Source: Planctomycetota bacterium
Lineage (GTDB): Bacteria; Planctomycetota; Phycisphaerae; SM23-33
Assembly (NCBI GenBank): GCA_022705325.1
Contig: JAKJER010000018.1
Coordinates: forward strand, 62,001 to 126,000
Length of the DNA stretch: 64,000 bases
Direction of reading: 5' to 3'
Below are positions 26,245-35,330 of the stretch, piece after piece. Position numbers and translations under genes: made by a program. How positions within the stretch are numbered: the stretch's first letter is position 1; every line of letters begins with the position of its first letter. The notes beneath the pieces were generated by a model. It ran no database searches and was not told where the DNA came from. It saw only the letters and a program-made list of their open reading frames with translations.

Positions 26245-29200
26245 ATGAAATTACGAAAGCTGATCCTCTCGGGGTTCAAGAGCTTCGCGGACCGCACCGA
26301 GTTCGAGTTCGACGACGGGGTGAGTTGCGTCGTCGGGCCCAACGGCTGCGGCAAGAGCAACGTGGTCGACGCGGTCAAGTGGGTCCTGGGCGAGCAGTCG
26401 GCCAAGAGCCTGCGCGGCGGGGAGATGATGGACGTCGTGTTCAACGGCTCGTCCGCCCGCAAGGCCAGCGGGATGGCCGAAGTGACGCTGGTCTTCGACA
26501 ACTCCAGCCAGATCCTCCAGCCCAACCTTCCCGAGCCGCCCAGCGACAACATGATCTCCATCACCCGCCGCCTGTACCGCAGCGGGCAGAGCGAATACCT
26601 CATCAACAAGCTCCAGGTCCGCCTGCGGGACATCCGCGAGATGTTCCTGGACACCGGGGCGGGCACCGACGCCTACAGCCTCATCGAGCAGGGACGCGTC
26701 GAGGGATTCCTCCAGGCCAGCCAGGACGACCGCCGGGCGATTTTCGACGAGGCGGCCGGCATCAGCAAGTACAAGGCCCGCAAGAAAGAAGCCCTCCGCA
26801 AGCTCGACCGCGTCGAGCAGAACCTGCTGCGCCTCAACGACATCCTGGCCGAGGTGGAGAAGCGCCTGCGGTCGATCAAGGTGCAGGCGGGCAAGGCCCG
26901 CAACTACCAGACCTATGCCGAACGCCTCAAGGACCTCAAGGCCCTGCACTACCTGGCGCAGTACCACATGTTCACCCGCAGCCGCGGGGAGCTCCAGGTC
27001 CGGCTGAACGCTTCCAGCGACGCTGCCGCCCGCGTACAGGATCGCCTGGTGCATCTGGAAGAGGCCCGCTCGGCCTGCGAGGCGGAGGCGGACGACCTGC
27101 AGCGGGCCGGGCGGGAGCTGCAGCAGCAGGTGTCGGCGATATCGGCGCAGATCACGACCAACCACGAGCGGATCGAGATGCTGACGGGCAAGGTCCGCGA
27201 GCTGGGCGAGACGATCGTAACCACGTCGGCCCGCTGCGAGGAGCTGGAGGCCAAGATGGTCTCCCTGGACGACGAGGTGGAGGCCCGCCAGGGCGAGATG
27301 CAGGACCTGACCTGCCGCTCGGCCGAGCTGAGCGAGCAGTACGAGTCGGTGCGGCTGGACTACGAGGCGACGGACCTGGAGATCGGCGAGCTTCGCGACC
27401 GCCTGGAGGACGAGAAGAACGGGACGATCGACCTGCTTCGCCGGACGGCCCAGCTTCACAGCGATGTCAAGAGCTTCTCGATCCGCCAGGAGAACCTGCA
27501 CAGCCAGCGCGACCGCCTGAACGGGCGGGCCGAGCAGATCGACCAGGCGCTGGCGGCGCTGCTGACCGAGCGGGCGGTGGTGGAGCAGCGGCTGGGCGAG
27601 ACTCGCGAGGTGCTCGCCGACGCCGAGAACCGCCTGCACGAGACGCGCCAGTCGAGCAAGTCGCTGCACGAGAACGAGCAGCAGTTGCGGTCGCAGTTGT
27701 CCGCCTCGCGCGAGAAGCGCAGCGGCGTGCTCAGCCGCATCCACGCCATCCAGGAGATGCAGGACCGCCTGGAGGGTGTGACGGCGGGCGTGCGGAAGGT
27801 GCTGGAGGAGCGACAGAAGGGCAACCTGGCGGGCATCGGCGGGATGCTGTGCGACTACATCCGCACCGACGTGCGGCACGCGAAGATGGTGGAGGCGGCG
27901 CTGAGCGGGGCCGACCAGCAGGTGCTGGTGGAGCGGCTGGAAGAGCTGCTGGCGCGCGGCGAGGACCTGCGGGGCCTGCTGGGCGAGGGCGGGGCGCTGG
28001 AGGCCCTGTGCCTGGACCGCCTGGACCTGCTCCACCTGGACCTGGACCTGCCCTCGTGCGAAGGCATCCTGGGGCGGGTGGTGGATTTCGTGGAGTACGA
28101 ACCCGCGGTGGCGCCGGCGATCTGGCGGTTGCTGGGCACGACCCTGGTGGCCGAAGGACTGGCGGAGGCGGCGCGGGCGGCGGAGCTGGCCCCGCCGGGC
28201 TACCGCTTCGTGACGCTCAAGGGCGAGGTGCTCGAGAGCGACGGGCGGGTCCGTTTCGGGGCGGCCAACCGCGGCGCGGGCGTGATCGCCCGGCGAAGCG
28301 AGCTGGCGGACCTTGAGAGCCAGCGGACCGCCCTGGACGAGCGGATCGAAGAGCTGACGCGGCAGTGCGGCACGACCCGGGGCGAGCTGGACCACCTGGC
28401 CCACACGGAGCAGAAGCTGCGGACGGCGATTTACGAGGCCAACACCGAACGCGTGGAGGCCGAGGGACGCCTGGAGCGGACCGAAGCCGAGATCGCCAAG
28501 CTTCAGCGGGAGCAGCCGGTGGTCAGCAGCGACCTGGCCGCATTGGCGGAGGAGATCGAGCAGGCGGTGCGGGGCGAGCTCGAGGCGCGAGAGAAGGCCG
28601 CCGAGCTGGAGCAGCGGTCGGCCCAGCGCCAGGAAGAGACGACCCGTCTGACCGAGATGGTGGCGGCGGCCCGCCAGCGCCAGGGCGAACTGACGGCGCG
28701 GCTGACGGAGCTGAAGGTGGCGATGGCGTCGGCGGAGGAGCGCAAGAGCGCCGCCCGCAGCGCGCTGGACTCGCTGGCCCGCCAGAAGGAACAGATGGCC
28801 CAGGACGTGCGTCGCGGGCGCGAGGAAGTGGAGTCGATGCGCCAGCGGCGGACCGAGGCGGAAGAGGGCGTCCGCAAGGCCCAGGTCGATCTGAGCGACC
28901 TGACGGCGCGGCACGAGACGCTGTCGCAGGAGGCGGCTGAGGTCGAGGAATCGCGCCGGAGCGTGCACGATCGCACCGACGAGATCCGCCGCCAGCTCGT
29001 CCAGGAGCGCAAGGCCCAGGAAGAGGCCACCGAACAGCTCAATCGTTGCCGGCTCGAACTGGGCGAGTTGGAGGTCCGCATCGAGGCCCTCATCTCGCGG
29101 GCCAACGACGAGATGACCATGAACCTCCTGGAGCGGATCGAGAACTACCAGCACGACGAGCAGCGCGACTGGGAGGCCGTCGAGGCCGAGATCGGCGACC

Positions 29201-29853
29201 TGCGGGGCAAGATCGAGCGGCTGGGCAACGTCAACCTCGACGCCATCGTCGAGCAGGAAGAACTCGAGAAGCGCTACGACATGTACGCCGGGCAGATCGC
29301 CGACGTCACCGACAGCCGCGACCAGCTCAACGAGCTGATCCGCCGGATCAACAAGGAAAGCCGGGATCTGTTCGTGCAGACGTTCGAGTCGGTGCGGGCG
29401 AACTTCCAGGAGCTGTTCCGCAAGCTCTTCGGCGGCGGGCGGGCGGACCTGATCCTGCTCAACCCCGACGACGTGCTGGAGAGCGAGATCGAGATCGTCG
29501 CCCGCCCCCCGGGCAAGGAAACCAAGAGCCTGACGCTGCTGTCGGGCGGCGAGAAGACGATGACCGCCCTGGCCCTGCTGTTCAGCATCTTCAAGAGCCG
29601 CCCCAGCCCGTTCTGCATCCTGGACGAGGTGGACGCCGCCCTGGACGAGGCGAACACGCAGCGGTTCTGCCGGCTGGTCGAGGAGTTCGTCGACACCAGC
29701 CAGTTCATCATCATCAGCCACGCCAAGCGGACCATGAGCATGGCCAACGTGCTGTACGGCGTGACCATGCAGGAGCCGGGCGTGTCCAAGCGGATCAGCG
29801 TCCGCTTCGAGGACGTCGGAAACACCCTGGAATTGGAAGAGGCCACCCGCTGA
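26245..29853 (+). CDS. smc: Chromosome segregation protein SMC
   Basis: The ATPase core of bacterial condensin, which organises and separates chromosomes. Its 1202 residues match the usual 1150-1200. Walker A GPNGCGKSN (31-39) lies in the N-terminal head. Two long coiled-coil arms (about 170-500 and 680-1030) flank the hinge near 515-680. The C-terminal head shows signature LLSGGEKTMTALALLFSIF and Walker B PFCILDEVDAALDEANTQRF. The start MKLRKLILSGFKSFADRTEF is canonical and TTAAGGAAG lies just upstream. No scpA or scpB partner is in the window. A 1247-codon antisense open frame covering the gene is a high-GC artefact. Confidence 0.97.
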   Translation: MKLRKLILSGFKSFADRTEFEFDDGVSCVVGPNGCGKSNVVDAVKWVLGEQSAKSLRGGEMMDVVFNGSSARKASGMAEVTLVFDNSSQILQPNLPEPPSDNMISITRRLYRSGQSEYLINKLQVRLRDIREMFLDTGAGTDAYSLIEQGRVEGFLQASQDDRRAIFDEAAGISKYKARKKEALRKLDRVEQNLLRLNDILAEVEKRLRSIKVQAGKARNYQTYAERLKDLKALHYLAQYHMFTRSRGELQVRLNASSDAAARVQDRLVHLEEARSACEAEADDLQRAGRELQQQVSAISAQITTNHERIEMLTGKVRELGETIVTTSARCEELEAKMVSLDDEVEARQGEMQDLTCRSAELSEQYESVRLDYEATDLEIGELRDRLEDEKNGTIDLLRRTAQLHSDVKSFSIRQENLHSQRDRLNGRAEQIDQALAALLTERAVVEQRLGETREVLADAENRLHETRQSSKSLHENEQQLRSQLSASREKRSGVLSRIHAIQEMQDRLEGVTAGVRKVLEERQKGNLAGIGGMLCDYIRTDVRHAKMVEAALSGADQQVLVERLEELLARGEDLRGLLGEGGALEALCLDRLDLLHLDLDLPSCEGILGRVVDFVEYEPAVAPAIWRLLGTTLVAEGLAEAARAAELAPPGYRFVTLKGEVLESDGRVRFGAANRGAGVIARRSELADLESQRTALDERIEELTRQCGTTRGELDHLAHTEQKLRTAIYEANTERVEAEGRLERTEAEIAKLQREQPVVSSDLAALAEEIEQAVRGELEAREKAAELEQRSAQRQEETTRLTEMVAAARQRQGELTARLTELKVAMASAEERKSAARSALDSLARQKEQMAQDVRRGREEVESMRQRRTEAEEGVRKAQVDLSDLTARHETLSQEAAEVEESRRSVHDRTDEIRRQLVQERKAQEEATEQLNRCRLELGELEVRIEALISRANDEMTMNLLERIENYQHDEQRDWEAVEAEIGDLRGKIERLGNVNLDAIVEQEELEKRYDMYAGQIADVTDSRDQLNELIRRINKESRDLFVQTFESVRANFQELFRKLFGGGRADLILLNPDDVLESEIEIVARPPGKETKSLTLLSGGEKTMTALALLFSIFKSRPSPFCILDEVDAALDEANTQRFCRLVEEFVDTSQFIIISHAKRTMSMANVLYGVTMQEPGVSKRISVRFEDVGNTLELEEATR

Positions 29854-30026
29854 GGCTGACGCCTCTCCGCCCCCCCCTCCGGCCGCGCCGGCGGGCTGCT
29901 TTCCCGCTTTCGTCTTGCATCGCGCACGCATTGCGGGAATCATGGGAGGCGCGGGACACCTTCGCGGGCCCCGCCGGTTTTGCAGGTTCCGCAACCGAAC
30001 GCTGACAACTTCCGATCGAGGATCCC

Positions 30027-31592
30027 ATGAGCGACAAGACCATTCTCGTCCCCGTCGACGGAGCGTCGAACATCAAGCTGGAGGCCCTGGACTTCGAGAC
30101 GCTGGCGACGGTGGCCTCGGCCGTCACCGCCAGCCCGAAGGCGGAGCACGACGGCTTGCAGTACAACGACACGGGGGCGGAGCTGGACTGGTTCGACGAG
30201 GCGATCCGGGGCCTGGCCCATTCGTGCCGGCACGCGGCGGCGGTGGCGCCGGTGGCGCGGGGGGCCTCGGGCGGGCTGGTGGGCGCGGATAATTCGCTGG
30301 CCGAGGCGCCGCCGCGGCGGCTGACGCTGGCCTACACGCAGGGCTACCCGGAGGCGGTGAACGAGGCCTTTGCCGCCCTGGCCGGCTCGCGAGAGGAGTT
30401 CTTCCAGGAGACCGGATCGATTCGCGACTTCCCCGGCTCGCTGACGCTGCTCAAGCGGTTCGTGTACGAGGAGATGGAGCGGCCGGCCGTGCTGGCCCGC
30501 TCCAAGGCGTTCGCCCACTATGGGGCCCTGCTGGGCGGGCACTTCCTGGGCGACGACTACCTGGCCGCCGTGGCGGCTGCCGGCAACGAGCACAGCTATT
30601 GGATGTGCCACAGCGGCACGCGCAACGTGCAGGCGGCGCCGGGCACGCCGAGCCGGGCCGCGGGGAAGGTGGCGAGCTTCCGGAGGCTGGTGCCCGCCGA
30701 GGCGTCGGTGTGCTACAAGCCCATCGGCACGATGCCGGCCTCGCAGGCCCAGGCCCTGGCGCTGGCGGGCCGGCCGGTCGTGGTCAGCGGCGGGCACGAC
30801 ACGTGCCTGTCGCACATCCCGATCCTGTCGACGTTCTACCAGGCCTATCCGCAGGCGGCGGGCAAGCCGGTGCTGCACGTGGAGGCCGGCACGTGGACCA
30901 TGATCGCCCAGGTGGGCGGCTCGTCGCCGCTGGCGGGCGACGGGTTCACCCGCGACGTGATCATCCAGGGCACGGTGGACGGGCAGAACGTGGTGACGGC
31001 CCGCTACGGCGGAGGGGCGGATTTCGCCTGTCTGAAGAAGCTGGCCCAGGACAAGGGCAAGGGGATGCAGGGGCGATGGGACCCAGCCGCCCTGGTGCGG
31101 CTGCTGCGGGCGGGCGACTGCTTCGCGACGCCCAACGTGAACCCGGCCAATCGCGGCACGGGGCCCTTCCCGCAGTGCCAGGGACGGGTGATCGGCGAGC
31201 AAGCGTTCCTGGGCGACGCAGCCGTCGCGTACATGGCGTGCAACCTGCTGACGGCCTTGACGACCGCCCAGCAGGTGCAGGCGATCGCCCAGGACGCGGA
31301 CGTGCCGATCGTCCTGACCGCGGGCGGGTCGAAGGATCCGCTGTTTGCCGCGCTGCTGGCGGCCGCGACGGGCAGAGCGGTCTACGCCATGTTCGACAAG
31401 GACGGCCAGGCCGTCACCGAGACGACGACGCTGGGAGCGGCCATCGTGGGCAAGGCCGCCTGCCTGAACGTCCACCCGTACGAGGTGGACACGGCCCCGC
31501 TGGGCGTGAGATATCGCCAGGTGGACGCCCTGCCGGCCGAGGCCGTCGAGGCGCTGAAGGGCTACCGCGAGAAGTGGCTGCGGCACTGCTAG
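30027..31592 (+). CDS. FGGY-family carbohydrate kinase
   Basis: A 521-aa cytoplasmic sugar kinase-like protein. The C-terminal FGGY half is clear: VVSGGHDTCLSHIPI, the phosphate/adenosine loop VLTAGGSKDPLFAALLAAAT and ETTTLGAAIVGKAAC. The N-terminal half is divergent: the usual D-x-G-T-[ST] phosphate-1 loop reads VDGASNIK (about residues 10-17). It may therefore be a specialised kinase of the fuculokinase/rhamnulokinase type, or one with altered activity. CGAGG upstream supports the start at 30027. It follows smc by 173 bp and converges on a sulfatase gene; a long hairpin built of 7-bp repeats separates the two stop codons. The sugar is not predictable from sequence. Confidence 0.72.
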   Translation: MSDKTILVPVDGASNIKLEALDFETLATVASAVTASPKAEHDGLQYNDTGAELDWFDEAIRGLAHSCRHAAAVAPVARGASGGLVGADNSLAEAPPRRLTLAYTQGYPEAVNEAFAALAGSREEFFQETGSIRDFPGSLTLLKRFVYEEMERPAVLARSKAFAHYGALLGGHFLGDDYLAAVAAAGNEHSYWMCHSGTRNVQAAPGTPSRAAGKVASFRRLVPAEASVCYKPIGTMPASQAQALALAGRPVVVSGGHDTCLSHIPILSTFYQAYPQAAGKPVLHVEAGTWTMIAQVGGSSPLAGDGFTRDVIIQGTVDGQNVVTARYGGGADFACLKKLAQDKGKGMQGRWDPAALVRLLRAGDCFATPNVNPANRGTGPFPQCQGRVIGEQAFLGDAAVAYMACNLLTALTTAQQVQAIAQDADVPIVLTAGGSKDPLFAALLAAATGRAVYAMFDKDGQAVTETTTLGAAIVGKAACLNVHPYEVDTAPLGVRYRQVDALPAEAVEALKGYREKWLRHC

Positions 31593-31627
31593 GTTTGCGA
31601 TTTGCGATTTGCGATTTACGATTGGGC
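31593..31627. repeat. 7-bp array (ATTTGCG), left arm of a long hairpin
   Basis: Units GTTTGCG, ATTTGCG, ATTTGCG, ATTTACG, ATTGGGC, beginning on the base after the kinase stop codon. Pairs with the array at 31650-31684. Confidence 0.9.
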
Positions 31628-31677
31628 CATGTTTCTCGAATGCCCAAACCCAATCGAAGATCGCAAATCGCAAATCG
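31598..31677. terminator. Long hairpin between convergent genes
   Basis: Arms 31598-31626 and 31649-31677 match at 27 of 29 positions as an inverted repeat around a 22-nt loop, exactly between the stop codons of the convergent kinase and sulfatase genes. It could serve as a bidirectional terminator. Confidence 0.5.
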
Positions 31678-31684
31678 AGAATCT
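31650..31684. repeat. 7-bp array (CAAATCG), right arm of the hairpin
   Basis: Units CCAATCG, AAGATCG, CAAATCG, CAAATCG, AGAATCT; it runs into the stop codon of the minus-strand sulfatase (31683-31685). Confidence 0.9.
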
Positions 31685-33170
31685 AGTAGTCTTTGCCGTT
31701 GAGGCTGCGGGCGACGGACTTGAGCCAGGCTTCCATCTCGGTCCGCATGGTCCTGACCCGGTCGGGTTGGTCGGCGGCGAGGTCCTGCTTCTCCATGGGG
31801 TCGTCGGCCAGGTTGTACAGCTCGATGCGGACGCCGGCGGAGTCGGCAGGCGATTCGGCGGCCTGCTTGCCCTTGGCCTTCTTCTTGGCCCCCTTCCCGC
31901 CGTGGATGCGGTGGAGCTTCCAGGGCCAGTCGGTCCAGGCGGCGTGGCCGGGGAAGGCGTCTTCGGGATACTGCTTGTCGATCTTGGCGGCGTCGGCGCA
32001 GAGGGCCTGCGGGTCGTCGACCTCCTGTCCGCCCTGCTGCTTGGCCAGCAGTTCGCCCATGAGCTTGGCGCTGGGGGTGCTGATCCCCCCGCCGCCGTGG
32101 TCCCAGAATCCGATGGGCGGTCGGCGGGTCATGTCGCCCGCGATGAGGGGCGCGAGGCTCACGCCGTCCAGGGGCGGCTGTTTGTCGACCTTGGCGCCGA
32201 CCAGTTCCAGCAGGGTGGGGTAGATGTCGCTGGTGACGGCGGGCAGAGCGGAGGTGCGCGGCCTGGGGATGCGGGCGGGCCACTCGATAATGCCGGGCAC
32301 GCGGAGGCCGCCCTCGTAGATCGAGCCCTTGCCGGCGCGTCCGCCGGTGCGGGCGATGCCGCTGACCCCGCCGTTGTCGCTGCAGTACCACACGAGGGTG
32401 TTGTCGCGCAGGCCCGCGGCGCGGAGTTCGCGACGGAGCTTTCCCATGGCCGCGTCGATGCCGGCCAACTCGCCCAGGTAGTTCTGCACGCGGGCGGACT
32501 GGTCGGCGTAGGGTTTCTTCATGTCCTCGGTCGCGATGTGCGGGTTGTGGGGCGAGCCGAACCACACGACGGCCAGGAAGGGCTTGTCGCCCTTGGAGTG
32601 GCGGCGGATGAAGTCGAGGGCGGCGTCCACGGCGACCATGGAACTCTCGCCGGGGACCTTCTGGGCCTTTCCCTGGCGGCTGAGGATGGGGTCGTTGTCG
32701 TAGAAGTTCGGGGCCGACAACCACTCGTCGAACCCGCTGGCGCCGGGGTTGACGGGGCTGTTGCTGTAGACCGGCCCGAGATGCCACTTGCCGAAGTGAG
32801 CGGTGACGTAGCCGGCCGACTTGAGCGCCTCGGCCAGCGTGACCTCCTGCGGGCGGAGGGTGCGCCCCCAGGAGAAGCAGCCGAAGCGGTTGGGGTGTCG
32901 CCCCGTCATGACCGACCCTCGGGTGGGCGAGCAGACGGGGGCGGCGGCGTAGAAGCGGTCCAGTCGCAGGCCCGCGGCGGCCATCTCGTCCAGGGCGGGC
33001 GTCTTGAGGACCTCGTGGCCGTTGTAGCTGACGTCTCCCCAGCCCTGGTCGTCGGCCATGCAGAGGATGATGTTGGGCCGCTTGGGGGGCGGCTCGGCGG
33101 CCCATGCCCATCGCCCGGCCCCCAGCGCCGCCGTCGCGGCGGCGGACTGCAGGAACTGTCTTCGGTTCAT
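31683..33170 (-). CDS. Tat-exported sulfatase
   Basis: A 495-aa arylsulfatase-type enzyme that hydrolyses sulfate esters, probably on polysaccharides, outside the cytoplasm. The start MNRRQFLQSAAATAALGAG is a twin-arginine signal; GAGGTG just upstream fixes 33170, and the frame open to 33236 runs into a hairpin element. Key features are the metal-binding opening NIILCMADDQGWGD, the formylglycine motif VCSPTRGSVMTGR (C80, oxidised to formylglycine in active enzymes), GKWHLGP, and WYCSDNGG. It requires a formylglycine-generating enzyme encoded elsewhere. The SMP-30-like lipoprotein gene lies upstream on the same strand, separated by the hairpin at 33186-33270. Confidence 0.93.
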   Translation of the reverse strand: MNRRQFLQSAAATAALGAGRWAWAAEPPPKRPNIILCMADDQGWGDVSYNGHEVLKTPALDEMAAAGLRLDRFYAAAPVCSPTRGSVMTGRHPNRFGCFSWGRTLRPQEVTLAEALKSAGYVTAHFGKWHLGPVYSNSPVNPGASGFDEWLSAPNFYDNDPILSRQGKAQKVPGESSMVAVDAALDFIRRHSKGDKPFLAVVWFGSPHNPHIATEDMKKPYADQSARVQNYLGELAGIDAAMGKLRRELRAAGLRDNTLVWYCSDNGGVSGIARTGGRAGKGSIYEGGLRVPGIIEWPARIPRPRTSALPAVTSDIYPTLLELVGAKVDKQPPLDGVSLAPLIAGDMTRRPPIGFWDHGGGGISTPSAKLMGELLAKQQGGQEVDDPQALCADAAKIDKQYPEDAFPGHAAWTDWPWKLHRIHGGKGAKKKAKGKQAAESPADSAGVRIELYNLADDPMEKQDLAADQPDRVRTMRTEMEAWLKSVARSLNGKDY

Positions 33171-33185
33171 CGTGCACCTCGCAAA

Positions 33186-33270
33186 GGAAAAAGGGGTCAG
33201 GAACCTTTTCCACCCGCGTGGTAGCCTGGCGGACAAGCCTGGCTGGAAAAGGTTCCTGACCCCTTTTTCC
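33186..33270. repeat. Long perfect inverted repeat (MITE-like hairpin element)
   Basis: Two 27-nt arms (33186-33212 and 33244-33270), perfect inverted copies with core GGGGTCAGGAACC, around a 31-nt loop that holds the duplicated GCCTGGC. The arm bases include runs of five A or T, so either strand could form an intrinsic-terminator-like structure. It lies between two co-oriented minus-strand genes. No coding capacity. Confidence 0.85.
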
Positions 33271-33314
33271 AGTCACGGCTCCCGATCCAAAAGCCGAACG
33301 CTTGCCGCGGAAAG

Positions 33315-34415
33315 CTACTCCGCCAGCTTGATGACGCTGAGGGTGTGATGCTCGTCGAACTTCGAGTTCAGCAGCCCGGGGAACGGATAGTCGAAGTTGA
33401 CGACGATCAGCTCGTTGCCTCGCTTGAGCACCTCGCAGGGCTGGTCGAGCAGGCCGTCGGCGCCGTCGCTGTCGCCGTTGATCCACAGCGTCCACCACTT
33501 GCCCTCCGGCGTGAAGACGCGGATGGCGTTCTTCTCGGAGTCGGCCAGGTAGATCAGATCGGTCTTGGTGTCGCAGAAGATGCCGTCGCAGCAGGACAGC
33601 TTGGGGTCCTTGATGAGGATGGTGTTGGACTTGACCGAGCCGTCGGCGTTAAAGGTGATCTTGGAAACCACGCCGTCGCCGAAGTTGCCGGTGTAGAGGT
33701 TGCCCTTGGAGTCGAAGGTGAGCCCGTCGGCCCCGGCGTTGTCCTTGCGGTGGTTGGGGACGGTGGTGAAGGTGGCGATCATGTGCGGATCGTCGAGCTT
33801 GCCGGTCAGGTGGACCTTGCCCTTCTTCATCTCGTCCAGGGTGATGCGATAGATGCAGGACATGTTGGGCTTGTCGGGAATGTCCAGGAAGGTGTCGCTG
33901 ACGTAGACGGCGTTGTCCTTCCAGATCACCGCGTTGGAGAGGTTGAAGCCGTCCACCGCGACATCGCACCCGGCGGCCTTGCCGTCCTTCACCACCACGC
34001 GCAGCAGCGTGGAGGCGTGGTCCTTCTCGAAAAAGTACTGGTTGTCGGCCACGTACAGGTTGCCGTCAGGCCCGATGTCCAGGCCCATGGGGCCGGCGCG
34101 TCCGGTCTTGGGGTGGGCCGGGAGGTTGATGAAGAGGCAGGGCTTGTTGTTCTTGTCGATCTTCATGATGACGCCCGAGTACTTGGGCGTCGTGGAGCCT
34201 TCGTTGAGCAGGGTGAAGTTGGGCACGGAGAGGAACATGGTTCCCGTCTTCTCGCAGAGGGTGAGCCCGTCGGGGTTGTTGGTGTTTTCCGGCAGCGAGA
34301 GGAAGAGGCTGGGTTTGTGCTTGGGATCGATCTTCTGGTCCTGGCCGAGGGCGCAGCCGCCGAGCATGCCGACCAACACCCCTACCGTCAGTGCGCAGGT
34401 CACCGCTTTGTTCAT
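33315..34415 (-). CDS. SMP-30/NHL-like beta-propeller lipoprotein
   Basis: A 366-aa predicted lipoprotein: signal peptide MNKAVTCALTVGVLVGMLGGC with lipobox LGGC. The rest is a six-bladed beta-propeller of the SMP-30/gluconolactonase or NHL type, with repeated blade cores: GPMGLDIGPDGNLYVADNQY, GADGLTFDSKGNLYTGNFGD and CDGIFCDTKTDLIYLADSEK. Members bind or hydrolyse sugar lactones or act as periplasmic sensors; activity cannot be assigned. GTGGAG precedes ATG 34415, so the frame open to 34529 is not used. It probably sits in the same transcription unit as the sulfatase downstream unless the intervening hairpin terminates. Confidence 0.65.
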   Translation of the reverse strand: MNKAVTCALTVGVLVGMLGGCALGQDQKIDPKHKPSLFLSLPENTNNPDGLTLCEKTGTMFLSVPNFTLLNEGSTTPKYSGVIMKIDKNNKPCLFINLPAHPKTGRAGPMGLDIGPDGNLYVADNQYFFEKDHASTLLRVVVKDGKAAGCDVAVDGFNLSNAVIWKDNAVYVSDTFLDIPDKPNMSCIYRITLDEMKKGKVHLTGKLDDPHMIATFTTVPNHRKDNAGADGLTFDSKGNLYTGNFGDGVVSKITFNADGSVKSNTILIKDPKLSCCDGIFCDTKTDLIYLADSEKNAIRVFTPEGKWWTLWINGDSDGADGLLDQPCEVLKRGNELIVVNFDYPFPGLLNSKFDEHHTLSVIKLAE

Positions 34416-34769
34416 GACGAATCTCCACTTGAGGACCCGGGGAGCCGCCAGCCCGTGCCGGCGGACAGACCCCGTTTGCAGGCACGGAATCGTAAAGGCT
34501 AACGCGGATGGGGACAAGGCATTTCCCATTGCGGCCCTGCCCTGCCTTCGGCAAGCAGGCTGCGGACCCGCCTGCCGGGCGCGTCCACGCGGGGGGCTGC
34601 GATCTGGCCGAACGACCCGTCCCCCCTCAAGATCATATCCCCGCAGCAGCCCGGCCAGTTCCGCGCGGCCGAGTGAGTGGACGGCGGTGGCCGTCGAGCG
34701 CGCGGATCAGGTTACAGGGCGGGAGAGTCACCCGGAGTTCGCGAGGGCCGGCGGCAGCGGCAAGCGGCG
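34416..34769. other. Intergenic region, no gene seen
   Basis: This 354-bp stretch separates two minus-strand genes. It contains a CCTGC/GCAGG hairpin near 34541-34559, a relative of the palindromes at 48962 and 55883. No convincing promoter was found. Confidence 0.35.
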
Positions 34770-35255
34770 CTATTGCTTCTTCAGGAAACCCTTCGCGGCC
34801 TGGTGGAACTGGTTGGTACACTCCTGGCAGGCAACCCAGCGAAGCCGCCCGGCGGGATCAAGGGCACTTGCCTGGCCCTTGCGGTGGAAGCCGCAGAGCT
34901 GCTCCATCTTCTCGGCCACCGAATCGTCCACCATCGCAACCGTATCCGACCGGGCGAAGATCTTGCCGCAGAAATCGCACGTGTGCGAATCCTCTGACTT
35001 GGCGGCCTTGCCCAGATAGGGCTTGAGCACTTCGATGCAATCGGCGCAAACGTTCCAGTCAGTCGTCGAGGTGGGGCCGTTGATGGCACTTTCACGCCAA
35101 CTGTCATATGAACTCTCCCCCACCATCTCCTCCATGATGTCGGGGGCAAGCCCTGCCTTGAAGGGGTTGAATCCGTTTCGCACCGCGCGGCTCATGTCAC
35201 CTGCCTTGACGATGGTGCCTTGTCCGGGAGTATCGCAAATGTCGCACACAGCCAT
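34770..35255 (-). CDS. Four-CxxC putative zinc-binding protein downstream of the DUF4062 NTPase
   Basis: A 161-aa soluble protein that I do not recognise as a named family. Four CxxC pairs (C4/C7, C70/C73, C93/C96, C143/C146) could form two zinc ribbons or a treble-clef arrangement. The first block reads CDICDTPGQGTIVKAGDMSR, and the third (CDFCGKIFARSD) is knuckle-like. No signal peptide or membrane segment is visible. The start MAVCDICDTPG (35255) has AAGGAG upstream. It begins 75 bp after the stop of the large DUF4062-STAND-TPR gene on the same strand, so cotranscription is plausible. Protein-protein or nucleic-acid binding are both possible; a role as accessory to the NTPase is inference from position only. 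Confidence 0.65.
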   Translation of the reverse strand: MAVCDICDTPGQGTIVKAGDMSRAVRNGFNPFKAGLAPDIMEEMVGESSYDSWRESAINGPTSTTDWNVCADCIEVLKPYLGKAAKSEDSHTCDFCGKIFARSDTVAMVDDSVAEKMEQLCGFHRKGQASALDPAGRLRWVACQECTNQFHQAAKGFLKKQ

Positions 35256-35330
35256 GTCTTGTCTCCTTGTCTGGAAATCCTCTGACAACCGCATCCTGCG
35301 AGCCGAGACCGCCCCGGCCCGCCATATGCG

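Noticed and set aside
26251..29994. 1247-codon open frame antisense to smc
   Set aside because: It is a high-GC shadow of smc with Leu/Gly/Arg/His-biased composition and no recognisable domain; smc is certain.
33186..33270. Insertion sequence
   Set aside because: Perfect inverted repeats but only 85 bp and no transposase; kept as a MITE-like repeat.
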